Source: QYQD01 sp040755415 (lineage in GTDB: Bacteria > Desulfobacterota > QYQD01). From it: a stretch of DNA of 57,666 nucleotides. The DNA lies in NCBI GenBank assembly GCA_040755415.1, contig JBFMAZ010000037.1, positions 1-57,666 on the forward strand, in the 5' to 3' direction. The notes beneath the pieces are model-generated. The model was not told where the DNA came from, made no database searches, and worked only from the letters and a program-made list of their open reading frames with translations. The position numbers and the translations under genes are program-made. Positions 26,244 to 35,202 of this stretch are shown here, piece by piece. Each line of letters starts with the position of its first letter. Within the stretch, counting starts at the first letter, position 1.

Positions 26244-27587
26244 TCAGAGTATGAGTTCAACAATTACAGTAGTGCCCTTGCCTACCTCACTCAATATCTT
26301 TATAGTACCATTATGCCTTTTTAATATCTCACGGGAAACAGTAAGCCCTAACCCGCTGCTTATGGTCTTGGTAGTAAAGAACGGTTCAAATATTCTGTCC
26401 AGGACATCGGCGGGTATGCCCACTCCTGAATCGGCTATCTCAATGCGCAGGCGGGATGGCGGAGGATCCGCTACGTGGCTGGTTATGATGCGGAGGTGTC
26501 CTCCCTTGGGCATGGCGCTTACGGCATTGGAAAACAGGTGGATAAAAACCTCCTCCAGCTTTTTCTTATCGCCTAATACCAGGGGCATGTCTTCTTCAAG
26601 GTATTGATGCACGGCAATGCCGCTCTTGGCAAATGTATCTTCAAAGAGGAGCAACACATCTATAATCAACTTGTTGATATTTAACTGACGCCGTTCTATA
26701 GGAAATTCCGTAGAGTAAGTCAGCACATCATTTAAAAAGCGTTCCAGGCGGCCGACCTCGCTTATGATAATCTCCACATATTTTTTTTCCGGCATTTTTA
26801 GCCTGGTCCGGCGCTGGATCAGGTTGGCAAATCCGCCGACAACGGTCAGCGGATTACGTATCTCATGGGCAATTTTGGCGGAGATCTGTCCGATGGCGAC
26901 TAATTTTTCCGCCCTAAGGAGATATTCGTGGGTTTCTTTAAGGGCCCTGGTTTTTTCATCAACGATCTGCTCTAAGAGGTCTATACGTCCTCTGATATCA
27001 ATGGAACGGAGAAAATCGGACATTTCCTTGCCTGTCCTTCCCCAATCCGCAGCCGGCTTTACCTGCCAGGAACAGGCGGGGTCGCCTTTGCCGCGACAGG
27101 CTGTTTCTAAACAGAGGGCGGTATGGCCGATAACGGCGCTGGCATAGCCCGATACCAAACCTTCCAGGGTCCAGCATACGCCATGTTTTTCCAGCCCAAA
27201 ATGTTTGAGGTGTTGCTCGACCTCAAAGGAGTCCAGCCACTTTCCTTCCATATAGATATGTTTTTTGTCAGGGGCAATGTCTATATTGATGTCAACAGGC
27301 TGGGCCAGGCCCTTTATAGTGTGTAAATCGCAAACTGCCTGCAGACGTTCCTGGTCGTTTTCCCAGGAAAAGTCCTTGGCCAGATTGATAGCCTCTATAT
27401 AACCAGCCTGGTATCCTAACCGGAAGAGAACCCCCTTGGTTATCTCATCGCCCAGGGTGTTAATAAGATCCTTTCTTAAAAAACCCAACCCATCCGTGGA
27501 AAAGAGCAGAAAACGATTTTTACCCAGATGGATATGTCCGGCTTGAAAGTCGATCTTCATTAATGCAGCCAGGTCGTTAGGCTTCAT
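26244..27587 (-). CDS. Histidine kinase with XylR-N/V4R-type sensor domain
   Basis: This 447-residue cytoplasmic kinase has no membrane segment. Residues about 1-180 form an XylR-N plus V4R ligand-binding module (GLGFLRKDLINTLGDEITKG; Cys pair in CRGKGDPACSW, C164 and C172, typical of V4R). A coiled coil leads to the HisKA box AHEIRNPLTVVGGF with H241, and the HATPase domain ends GLGLTVSREILKRHNGTIK. In XylR-type proteins this module binds aromatic compounds, so a soluble small-molecule sensor is likely. AGGAG lies 5 bases before the ATG. No response regulator is adjacent, so its partner is elsewhere. Confidence 0.9.
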   Translation of the reverse strand: MKPNDLAALMKIDFQAGHIHLGKNRFLLFSTDGLGFLRKDLINTLGDEITKGVLFRLGYQAGYIEAINLAKDFSWENDQERLQAVCDLHTIKGLAQPVDINIDIAPDKKHIYMEGKWLDSFEVEQHLKHFGLEKHGVCWTLEGLVSGYASAVIGHTALCLETACRGKGDPACSWQVKPAADWGRTGKEMSDFLRSIDIRGRIDLLEQIVDEKTRALKETHEYLLRAEKLVAIGQISAKIAHEIRNPLTVVGGFANLIQRRTRLKMPEKKYVEIIISEVGRLERFLNDVLTYSTEFPIERRQLNINKLIIDVLLLFEDTFAKSGIAVHQYLEEDMPLVLGDKKKLEEVFIHLFSNAVSAMPKGGHLRIITSHVADPPPSRLRIEIADSGVGIPADVLDRIFEPFFTTKTISSGLGLTVSREILKRHNGTIKILSEVGKGTTVIVELIL

Positions 27588-27914
27588 AATCGTCTCCTGG
27601 GAGCACGGTCTGTGTTGTCAGATTAACCACAGAGCAATGTCAGTGGTCAGTAGTCGGTAGTCAGTTGCAACGGACAACGGACAACCAACAACTGACACTA
27701 CCGTTTTCTTTTTGTCCCTTGGAAAATCTTTGATTTTCTCCGTGAAACCTGTGGCTATTTCGCCGCCGTGGACGGACGGAACAAAATAATTGTATCAGTT
27801 TTTGGGGCGGAAATACAACCAAAAAGGTATAAATTCGTAAAGGAATTTAAAATCTTAGCCCAAAGATGCCGATAGAAAGAGATGAATACATTCCACTGGA
27901 GTGGACAGTCTTAG
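27588..27914. repeat. Divergent intergenic region with inverted repeats
   Basis: No gene is visible. An inverted repeat at about 27649-27703 pairs GTAGTCAGTTG with CAACTGACACTAC around a tandem CGGACAACGGACAAC. It is nested in an outer pair, ACCACAGAG near 27625 and CTCCGTGAAACCTGTGG near 27740. The remaining A/T-rich part to 27914 should hold the promoter of the cyclase gene, but no clear boxes were identified. Confidence 0.5.
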
Positions 27915-30566
27915 ATGGCTATCGCAGACCCAAAAAATCCCCCGCTTACCCGGAAGATAACGGTTGTTTTTACGGATATAGTCGCCTCCAGCCTCTTTTT
28001 CAAGACATACGGTAACCTGGCCGGACGCCGGATGCTCGAAGAGCATAATAAGATGCTTATCCCAATCATTAAGGAACACAGCGGCCTCGTAGTCAAGACG
28101 GTTGGCGACTCTATCATGGCCTACTTTTTAAATCCTGCTGAAGCCATAAAGTCAGCGATAAAGATGCAGAAGAGGCTGACCCAATTTAACTTAAACCAAC
28201 CGCCAAATCACAAAATCCGTATCCGGATAGCTGTCCATTACGGTGACGGCCTTATCGAAAAGGAGGATATTTTTGGGGATGTAGTCAACGTCGCCGCCAA
28301 GATATTACCTCTGGCGGAACCGGATACTGTCTGTGTAAGTGAGGAGGTAAGATTAATTATTGGCAACGGGCTGCCGCTTCGTTATGAAGATGTGTCGCCG
28401 GGTGACGACTCCGACTTACCAGGCCAGAGGGTCTACCGGGTATTATGGGAAGATGATTTGGATCTATTGCCCATAACCAACATTATCATTCTGGTCAATC
28501 CGGTCCCGTTTCTTGGCGAGAAGGCCTTTGGCAAAAAATGGCCCTTTTTTCTCCAGGCCGTATATAGCTATCTGAGTGAAGAGGCTACTGAAACCAGGAT
28601 CCTGGAAAATAAGATGATCCTTTCTTGCTATGACAATCTGCCCGAGACCTTATCTCGCCTTCTTGATATGCTGGTTACCCTGCGGAACAGGTATTTAATA
28701 GAAACACCCCTGGAGAACCTTCCCCTTCAGGTTATTCTGCATAAAGATATAACCAACTGTAAAGATGACTCCTTTGTTGGAGCATTGTCCATAGGATGGG
28801 AAAACTTAAAACCGGATGTTGTTTACCTGACAAAGCCGGCCTATGATTCCTGGCTGGAAAACAGGCCGGGAGACTGCGATTTTAAGCTGGTCCCGCACGG
28901 CAGGAACATTTACCGCGTGGAGACAGATGGTGGAAGCCTCCTGGAAGAGAGGGTTCTTTTCCCACATCGTGAGATCATGGCCCTGGGCAATAGAAGGGAG
29001 TGTTTTTACTGCGGCTCGCGCCGGCACCACCTAAGCGCCTGTCCCTCGAAAAATCTGCAACTTCCAGCCAGGGCCCTTACGCAAATAGGCCACTTATCCC
29101 TTGATAGGGTGAGCCGGTGTTTTTTCCGGGCATTCAACAACCCGGAACAATACAACGAAGGCCTGGCCAATCTTAAAGAGAGTGCCCTGCAGTCTATTTC
29201 CGAACAGAATGAGGCGCAGATAGCCTATCACGCCTTTTTTGATCTTATGGAGATCTATCAACTGAGATTTGTACGGCGGATCTGGCGTGCAGAGGCCACC
29301 GGCTGGAATAGGTTCCTGGGCGCCGAGACCGGGCAGAAAGAAGAAGGCGGGACGCTGTGGCTGGCCATGGATTGTCTCCGCGTAGGCCAACTGGAAAAAG
29401 CGGAATATTTTTTAAAAGCGGGGGAGGATAAAAGCGGCAGAGATTACAGGCTTTACATGCTCAGGGGATTGCTTCATCTGGAAAAAGAATATTATTATGA
29501 GGCCCTTTACCAGTTTGAAAGGGCCCGGGAGCTTTCGGATAATCCTTTACAACGCATTTATACGCTTTTTTTGATTGCCCGTATCCATGAGATACTCGAA
29601 GATTATGGCAAGGCAGAGGAGCTAATAAACAGCATTATATTTCTTGAACCCCAGTGTATAGAGGCCCAGTATCGCAAGGTAGCGCTGCTCACTAAGATGG
29701 GTCTTTACGACTCGGCCATAAGCAGGTTAAAAAACATCATATTGCAACAAAAAGATTTTTTCCTGTCCGCTCTCATCGACCCTCAATTGCTTTCGATGCA
29801 GAGGATTCTGGAGCCGCTCCTGGCTGGGATGCTTGAAGAGTCCCGCCTCAACGCCACTGAGGTCGTTCAGCAGGCCGAGAACGCGGTTAATAGCCTGGAC
29901 GACTGGCTGGAAAAAGAAGAAGAGGCCTACAAGGAAAACAGGGCGCTGGCAGATAAGATCAGACAACTCATGGTACAAAACAGCTATTTGGGCTACACAG
30001 AGGCCGAAGATATGGCCCGTTCGCTTGCCAGCCGCTGTCGCCAGGTCCTTATCAATATGAAGGCAGCCCTTCACAAGACAATCTTGTCATATGGTCATCA
30101 GATAAAAGGATACGAACTCTACTGGAAGGCATACCCGCTGAAGGGGCTTTTCAAGGTTGTAGATTCCCGGTTGCAGCAGATCCGGGAGAAGTTAAATTAT
30201 GCGGCGGCACTGGCCAGAAGAGATGAGGCCAGTCTGTTTAAACAGGCTCGGGCCCTTGTGGACGAGATGGCATCGGAACTGAAGGAAATGGTCTCTGTTG
30301 TGCATAAGATGGAAATAGTAGAGAATCTTTTCCGGAACCTACGGCAGTTCGGGAAACGCGTATTGATATTAGAAACCGTAGTGCTCATCCTGGGGATAGC
30401 TGTGTACCCTGTCATTCTTTTTTATGTAAACCGTCTCTATCCGGTATTTGAATGGAATACCTTCGATGACCTCTGGCAGCATCAAAAAGGTGTTCTGTTG
30501 ATCGGGGGCATAGCTGGATTTCTCACGGCAGCGGGACTGACCTTTAAAGACATCTGGCGATCCTGA
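27915..30566 (+). CDS. Class III nucleotide cyclase with zinc knuckle, TPR-like region and C-terminal membrane anchor
   Basis: The N-terminal domain (about 14-190) is a class III cyclase: metal Asp D21 (VFTDIVASS) and D65 (VKTVGDSIMA), with K61 and D118 fitting the adenine-specific Lys/Asp pair, so cAMP is the likely product. Transition-state N125 is present but the usual Arg four residues later is Lys (NVAAK, K129). Residues 363-376, CFYCGSRRHHLSAC, exactly fit a CX2CX4HX4C zinc knuckle. Residues about 400-640 look like TPR repeats (YYEALYQFERARELS). A long helical region and two hydrophobic segments (about 815-838 and 855-875) end the protein. It thus seems to be anchored by its C-terminus. 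Ligand and regulation are unknown. Confidence 0.85.
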   Translation: MAIADPKNPPLTRKITVVFTDIVASSLFFKTYGNLAGRRMLEEHNKMLIPIIKEHSGLVVKTVGDSIMAYFLNPAEAIKSAIKMQKRLTQFNLNQPPNHKIRIRIAVHYGDGLIEKEDIFGDVVNVAAKILPLAEPDTVCVSEEVRLIIGNGLPLRYEDVSPGDDSDLPGQRVYRVLWEDDLDLLPITNIIILVNPVPFLGEKAFGKKWPFFLQAVYSYLSEEATETRILENKMILSCYDNLPETLSRLLDMLVTLRNRYLIETPLENLPLQVILHKDITNCKDDSFVGALSIGWENLKPDVVYLTKPAYDSWLENRPGDCDFKLVPHGRNIYRVETDGGSLLEERVLFPHREIMALGNRRECFYCGSRRHHLSACPSKNLQLPARALTQIGHLSLDRVSRCFFRAFNNPEQYNEGLANLKESALQSISEQNEAQIAYHAFFDLMEIYQLRFVRRIWRAEATGWNRFLGAETGQKEEGGTLWLAMDCLRVGQLEKAEYFLKAGEDKSGRDYRLYMLRGLLHLEKEYYYEALYQFERARELSDNPLQRIYTLFLIARIHEILEDYGKAEELINSIIFLEPQCIEAQYRKVALLTKMGLYDSAISRLKNIILQQKDFFLSALIDPQLLSMQRILEPLLAGMLEESRLNATEVVQQAENAVNSLDDWLEKEEEAYKENRALADKIRQLMVQNSYLGYTEAEDMARSLASRCRQVLINMKAALHKTILSYGHQIKGYELYWKAYPLKGLFKVVDSRLQQIREKLNYAAALARRDEASLFKQARALVDEMASELKEMVSVVHKMEIVENLFRNLRQFGKRVLILETVVLILGIAVYPVILFYVNRLYPVFEWNTFDDLWQHQKGVLLIGGIAGFLTAAGLTFKDIWRS

Positions 30567-30573
30567 TGTAAAG

Positions 30574-30602
30574 TTGACAGAACATCACTTTTTGTTTAAT
30601 TT
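30574..30602 (+). promoter_or_regulatory. Sigma-70-type promoter directly before mnmG
   Basis: TTGACA at 30574 and TAATTT at 30597 are separated by exactly 17 bases. A start about 7 bases after the -10 box would fall on or next to the mnmG ATG at 30609, and no ribosome site precedes that ATG. This suggests a leaderless mnmG message or a start codon further downstream. Confidence 0.5.
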
Positions 30603-30608
30603 CGTCCC

Positions 30609-32489
30609 ATGTCCACTACGTATCCCAGGGTTTATGACGTCATCGTCGTTGGTGCCGGACACGCCGGCTGCGAGGCAGCCCTGGCCGCGGCCCGTTTAGG
30701 GCATCCCACCCTGCTCATTACTATAAACATCGATACCATAGGGGCTATGTCCTGTAATCCGGCTATTGGCGGCCTGGCCAAGGGCCACCTGGTTAAGGAA
30801 ATTGACGCCCTGGGCGGGGAGATGGCCATAAATACCGATGAGACCGCCATCCAGTTCCGGCGTCTGAACACCAAGAAGGGCCCGGCCGTCTGGTCCTCGC
30901 GGGCCCAGGTGGACCGGCTCCTTTATCGGCTGCGCATGAAATCGGTTCTGGAAAACCAGGTCAACCTGGATATCAAACAGGCCATGGTGGATAGCCTCAT
31001 AGTGGAGAACGGTGCAGTCAGGGGGCTTGAGACCTCTGTGGGCGAGAAGATCGGGGGGAAGGCGGTTATTCTGACTACGGGCACCTTTTTGAATGGCCTC
31101 ATCCATATCGGTCTCAACCAGTTTGCGGCCGGGCGGATGGGCGATCCTCCCTCCCAGCGGCTTTCCCAGTACCTTAAAGACCTGGGGTTCACTATTGGCA
31201 GACTGAAGACCGGCACCACCCCCCGTCTGGATGGTAAGACCATCGACTTCAGCCGGCTGGAAGCCCAGCATGGAGACGATCCGCCGCACCTCTTTTCTTT
31301 TCGAAGCAAGGGGGCCATACAGAAACAGGTGCCCTGCTATATAACTTATACCAACGAGCGCACCCATGAGGTTATCCGGCAGGGACTAGACCGTTCTCCG
31401 CTCTTTACCGGCATTATAGAAGGTGTGGGGGCGCGCTATTGCCCATCTATCGAGGATAAGGTGGTGCGTTTTGCGGATAAGGAGCGCCACCAGATATTTC
31501 TTGAGCCTGAGGGGCTTAATACTGCAGAGATTTACCCTAATGGCACTGCCACCAGTCTGCCGGTGGATATACAACTGGCCATGCTTCGGACTATTCCGGG
31601 ACTGGAGAAGGTGGAGGTTATACGGCCTGGCTATGCCATAGAGTATGACTATGTTGACCCTCAACAGTTGAAACCATCTCTGGAAACCAAACTGATACGC
31701 GGGTTGTTCCATGCCGGTCAAATAAATGGGACCAGCGGTTATGAAGAGGCCGCCGCCCAGGGCCTGATCGTGGGTATAAATGCTGTTTGTTATGTAGAGG
31801 GCAAGGATCCCTTTATCCTGGATCGTTCGCAGGCGTATATCGGCGTTCTTATCGATGACCTGGTTACCAAAGGCACCAATGAGCCTTACCGCATGTTCAC
31901 CTCCCGGGCCGAATACCGTCTCCTCTTACGTGAAGACAACGCCGATCTACGGCTTACAGAGCTTGGCCGTGCGGTTGGCCTGGTTACAGACGATGCCTAT
32001 GCCATCTACCAGGCAAAAAAGAAAAAGATAGAAGAGACATTAGCCGGCCTACACGGGATCAAACTCCCGCCTAATACCGCCAACAATGACTGGCTAAGGA
32101 GCTGTAACAGCGCCCCGCTTAAGAACATCACTTCACTGACCGATCTTCTGCGCCGCCCCGAGTTGTCTCTGAAGGATCTCGTTCCATTGTACCCTCCTTT
32201 AGCTGACCTGCCGCCGGAGGTGGGCGGTGAGCTGGAGGTTACGATTAAGTATGAAGGTTATGTGCGGAGACAGGCTGAACAGGTAGAGCGTTTCAAGAAA
32301 CTGGAAGGTTGTCTGGTCCCGGAAGATATAGATTTCAGAACTCTTCCGGGTATATCACGGGAGGTACAGGAAAAGCTGGATCATATCCGCCCCCGCTCTC
32401 TCGGACAGGCCGCCCGCATTTCAGGCATCACGCCGGCGGCTGTTTCCATCCTTCACATTCATCTTAAAAAGAGAGGTTATGCGCTATGA
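30609..32489 (+). CDS. mnmG: tRNA uridine-5-carboxymethylaminomethyl modification enzyme MnmG (GidA)
   Basis: With MnmE, MnmG modifies U34 in the anticodon of certain tRNAs, using FAD. The sequence shows the FAD-binding motif VIVVGAGHAGCEAALAAARLG, then MSCNPAIGGLAKGHLVKEID, the GRLKTGTTPRLDGKTID segment and YCPSIEDKVVRF. The C-terminal MnmE-binding helical domain (VTIKYEGYVRRQAEQVERF) is complete. Its 626 residues are normal. MnmE is not in this window. The stop overlaps the nadE start by four bases (ATGA), so the two are translationally coupled. Confidence 0.97.
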   Translation: MSTTYPRVYDVIVVGAGHAGCEAALAAARLGHPTLLITINIDTIGAMSCNPAIGGLAKGHLVKEIDALGGEMAINTDETAIQFRRLNTKKGPAVWSSRAQVDRLLYRLRMKSVLENQVNLDIKQAMVDSLIVENGAVRGLETSVGEKIGGKAVILTTGTFLNGLIHIGLNQFAAGRMGDPPSQRLSQYLKDLGFTIGRLKTGTTPRLDGKTIDFSRLEAQHGDDPPHLFSFRSKGAIQKQVPCYITYTNERTHEVIRQGLDRSPLFTGIIEGVGARYCPSIEDKVVRFADKERHQIFLEPEGLNTAEIYPNGTATSLPVDIQLAMLRTIPGLEKVEVIRPGYAIEYDYVDPQQLKPSLETKLIRGLFHAGQINGTSGYEEAAAQGLIVGINAVCYVEGKDPFILDRSQAYIGVLIDDLVTKGTNEPYRMFTSRAEYRLLLREDNADLRLTELGRAVGLVTDDAYAIYQAKKKKIEETLAGLHGIKLPPNTANNDWLRSCNSAPLKNITSLTDLLRRPELSLKDLVPLYPPLADLPPEVGGELEVTIKYEGYVRRQAEQVERFKKLEGCLVPEDIDFRTLPGISREVQEKLDHIRPRSLGQAARISGITPAAVSILHIHLKKRGYAL

Positions 32490-33220
32490 GTCATAATCAG
32501 GCCCTGGTTATTTCTGAGTGGATAAGGGAGCAGGCCAGGAAGGCAGGGGTAAGGGGCACGGTTTTTGGATTGAGTGGCGGGGTCGACTCAGCGGTGGTGG
32601 CTGCCCTCTGTAAGGAGGCGACGGGTGAAGATACTCTCGGTCTCATTATGCCCTGCCATAGTCTGGACGAGGATATTACCCATGCCCGGCTGGTGGCAGA
32701 CACTTTTCAGGTCAAAACGCTAACAGTTGATCTCAGCCCCGTTTTTGATAGCCTTAAGGCCATGTTGCCCGAAGGGACTCAACTGGCTTACGCCAACCTT
32801 AAACCACGCCTGCGCATGATGACGCTTTACTACTTTGCCAACCTTAATCATTATCTGGTGGTCGGCACCGGTAATAAGAGCGAGATAAGTGTCGGGTACT
32901 TTACGAAGTATGGTGATGGCGGCGTAGATATATTACCCCTGGGAGATTTTTTGAAGCGTGAGGTGAGGGAATTGGCCCGCAATCTGAAGGTACCCCAGGT
33001 TATAATCGACAAGCCGCCCTCGGCCGGACTCTGGGCCGGACAAACCGATGAGTCGGAGATGGGCGTGACCTATGAGGAGATAGATAATTATCTGAAAGGA
33101 ATTGAGAAGAAAACCACATCTGACCTTACTTCACAGGTGAAAAACAGGATTAACTCCATGATGCTGGCCTCGGAGCACAAGCGCGCGCCAATTCCGATTT
33201 ATTACCGGAAAAAGGCTTGA
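32486..33220 (+). CDS. nadE: NAD+ synthetase, ammonia-dependent type
   Basis: NadE converts deamido-NAD+ to NAD+ with ATP and ammonia in the last step of NAD synthesis. The PP-loop VFGLSGGVDSAVVAALC binds ATP, and VVGTGNKSEISVGYFTKYGDG is the second conserved block; the KPPSAGLWAGQTDESEMG loop is also present. At 244 residues there is no N-terminal glutaminase domain, so free ammonia or a separate amidotransferase supplies nitrogen. It is coupled to mnmG. Confidence 0.95.
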   Translation: MSHNQALVISEWIREQARKAGVRGTVFGLSGGVDSAVVAALCKEATGEDTLGLIMPCHSLDEDITHARLVADTFQVKTLTVDLSPVFDSLKAMLPEGTQLAYANLKPRLRMMTLYYFANLNHYLVVGTGNKSEISVGYFTKYGDGGVDILPLGDFLKREVRELARNLKVPQVIIDKPPSAGLWAGQTDESEMGVTYEEIDNYLKGIEKKTTSDLTSQVKNRINSMMLASEHKRAPIPIYYRKKA

Positions 33221-33221
33221 T

Positions 33222-33500
33222 GACTTCGTAAAAAGTCAAATTTACCGCAGAGGTCGCCGAGAACGCCGAGGTAAGGATTGAAGTTATTCGTTAATTGTTA
33301 TTCGTTATTCGAGTAACAAATAACTAGTTCCCATCCGAAAATCCCCCTGTATCCCCCTTTTCCAAAGGGGGATTCCAATATTTCCCCCCCCTTTAGCAAA
33401 GGGGGGTGTGGGGGGATTTGGTAGTTTTCGGATGAGTACTAACTAATAACCAATAACGAAAATGAAGTTTTCTCTGCGTCCTTTGCGTCTTTGCGGTGAA
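33222..33500. repeat. Nested inverted repeats after nadE
   Basis: The outer arms are AATTTACCGCAGAGGTCGCC and the inverted TCTCTGCGTCCTTTGCGTC / TTTGCGGTGAAA. Within them lies a pair of GTTATTCGTTATTCGAG and ACTAATAACCAATAACG. At the centre (33330-33434) is a G/C hairpin unit bounded by CCATCCGAAAATCCCCC and GTTTTCGGATGAG. At least three repeat families are stacked in one another, which suggests successive insertions. Confidence 0.7.
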
Positions 33501-33525
33501 AGGGTTTTTTACGAATTGATCAAGC

Positions 33526-33768
33526 TTAGATACATCTTCTCTTGGCGTCGTCCGTATCCAGCCGCATCCATCGCCCATCTTTCTGGAACCACCAGGTCTG
33601 TCCGTCAAATTTTGCGGCCAGGGTACCGTGATATCGCATCATCTTTTTGACTTGAGCCGTAGAATAGACCCTATAGTAATGCCCCTGTGATTCTCCGTCT
33701 GTGTATGATAGGGTAGCCCCTATAGAGAATAGGGCCAGTAATATAATAAAAATGTAACTTTTACGCAT
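33526..33768 (-). CDS. Small secreted protein of unknown function
   Basis: This 80-residue protein starts with a signal peptide (MRKSYIFIILLALFSIGATL, then SYTDGES). The mature part is short with an aromatic segment (FDGQTWWFQKDGRWMRLDTD) and could be a small beta domain. The ATG at 33768 is chosen because AAGGAAG lies 8 bases upstream; an ATG at 33798 would add 10 residues ahead of the signal peptide. No homology was recognised. It is a single gene between repeats. Confidence 0.6.
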   Translation of the reverse strand: MRKSYIFIILLALFSIGATLSYTDGESQGHYYRVYSTAQVKKMMRYHGTLAAKFDGQTWWFQKDGRWMRLDTDDAKRRCI

Positions 33769-34378
33769 AATCCATACTTCCTTGCCAGAGAGATGCATGT
33801 AGTGAACGCAAATTCAGTGCCAGATAATCACCGCTAGCTAATAAACAATGTAAATACAATAAGTTATAATATATCTTTAATAATCGATCTTATGCCTTAA
33901 GAAATATTTTTCCCTTAATAAGGGTAGTTTTTTTCCATTTTTGTGGAATTATTTTTCTCTTTAGCGATACCCTATGCCCTTTTAGAATCCTGCTACACGC
34001 TCCTTTTCTAAAACGGGGGACGGGGGATCCGCTAAGCCCTTAGTTCTAAATTTCGTGTTTTTTATGGCAGAAAATGGGAAAGCTTAAAGCTTAAAGCTCA
34101 AAGCTGAAGGCTGAAAGCCAAAAAGAATGACAAATTTCAAAGCTCAAAGTTCAAATGAATGTCAAAACACCGAAGTTCAAGACGTCACTGGTCATTAGTC
34201 ATTGGTTAAGTTGGGAGAAAGATAGCTCCCTTTTACCAGTGACAAATGACTATTGACTAATGACTTCTACTTTAGTCATTTGAGCTTCATTTGAACTTGG
34301 GATTTTGGCATTTGAAATTCGGTCCGCCTATGGCGGATCCGGGTTAGGGGATTTCCAGACGGCGGAGAGGCATAGAGC
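33769..34378. repeat. Long intergenic region with palindromic repeat at 34085-34320
   Basis: From 33800 to 33990 the sequence is A/T-rich with no recognised feature. A degraded G/C hairpin (CTTTTCTAAAACGGGGGACG) lies near 34008. From 34085 to 34320 is a large imperfect palindrome: TGACAAATTTCAAAGCTCAA and CAAATGAATGTCAAAA pair with the inverted GGCATTTGAAATTC and CATTTGAACTTGGG, and GTCACTGGTCATTAGTCATT pairs with CCAGTGACAAATGACTATTG. Related units occur at 36629 and 43161. No gene was seen. Confidence 0.65.
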
Positions 34379-34864
34379 ATGGCCACGAAGCTAGGCTTCT
34401 TTTTTGTGGGCAAGACCAAAGAGCGATTTATCCAGATGGGGATAGATGAGTACCTGCATCGCCTGAGACGCTACGTCTCGACTGAGGTAAGGGTTGTGAA
34501 AGCCGGGAAGATTGGACCTAAAGCGGACACAAATAAGGTTATTGAGGCTGAAAGCAGAGCTATCCTGACTAAAATAAACCCTACTGCTTATCGCATAGCC
34601 CTTGATAGCACAGGGAAACAGCTTTCGTCTGTCGATCTGGCCCGATTTTTGACCGACCTCGAAAGGCAGGGCCGGGAAGAGATTGTTTTCATCACCGGTG
34701 GCCCCTTGGGCCTTTCATCCACCCTGCTCAAGGAGTGCCACTTTATCCTTTCCCTCTCAAAACTCACCCTTACACATGAGATGTGCCGCCTCATACTCTT
34801 CGAGCAAGTTTACCGGGCTTATACGATAAAGGCAGGTGAGAAGTACCACAAAGGAACCGGCTAG
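34379..34864 (+). CDS. rlmH: 23S rRNA (pseudouridine1915-N3)-methyltransferase RlmH
   Basis: RlmH is a SPOUT-family methyltransferase that methylates pseudouridine 1915 in helix 69 of 23S rRNA on assembled ribosomes. The SAM-binding knot is seen in EIVFITGGPLGLSSTLLKE and SLSKLTLTHEMCRLILFEQV; the C-terminus YRAYTIKAGEKYHKGTG is the usual HK-containing tail. The 161 residues match the family. Its final four bases overlap the end of the convergent Nfu-type gene. Confidence 0.94.
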   Translation: MATKLGFFFVGKTKERFIQMGIDEYLHRLRRYVSTEVRVVKAGKIGPKADTNKVIEAESRAILTKINPTAYRIALDSTGKQLSSVDLARFLTDLERQGREEIVFITGGPLGLSSTLLKECHFILSLSKLTLTHEMCRLILFEQVYRAYTIKAGEKYHKGTG

Positions 34865-35079
34865 ACAGACTCGACGCGGACTACTTCCGGTATCTCTTTC
34901 TTGAGGTATTTTTCGATGCCGTCTTTCAGGGTCATCTGAGACATGGGACAGCCTTTACAGGCACCGGTGAGGCGGACTGAAACTACCCCGTCTTTGACAT
35001 CCACCAATTCGACATCGCCGCCGTCTCTCTGCAAAATCGGCCTGATTTTGTCCAATACGCCTTGCACTTGTTCCTTCAT
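34861..35079 (-). CDS. NifU C-terminal (Nfu) domain iron-sulfur carrier
   Basis: This 72-residue protein is a bare Nfu domain: VLDKIRPILQRDGGDVELVD and the CxxC of TGACKGCPMSQMTLKDGIE are diagnostic. Paired Nfu domains bind a [4Fe-4S] cluster at the CxxC and deliver it to apoproteins. The stand-alone size is common in anaerobes. It converges with rlmH and has no iron-sulfur neighbours here. Confidence 0.93.
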   Translation of the reverse strand: MKEQVQGVLDKIRPILQRDGGDVELVDVKDGVVSVRLTGACKGCPMSQMTLKDGIEKYLKKEIPEVVRVESV

Positions 35080-35202
35080 TTAGTTAGCCTCCGGATAGAA
35101 ATAAGAGGGATAAAACCTAACACACCCCAAAAAAATTGCCAATAAAAAACATTCCCAAAACGCTCTTTGACTTTTAGGATGGTGTGGTCTATCATGGTCG
35201 AT

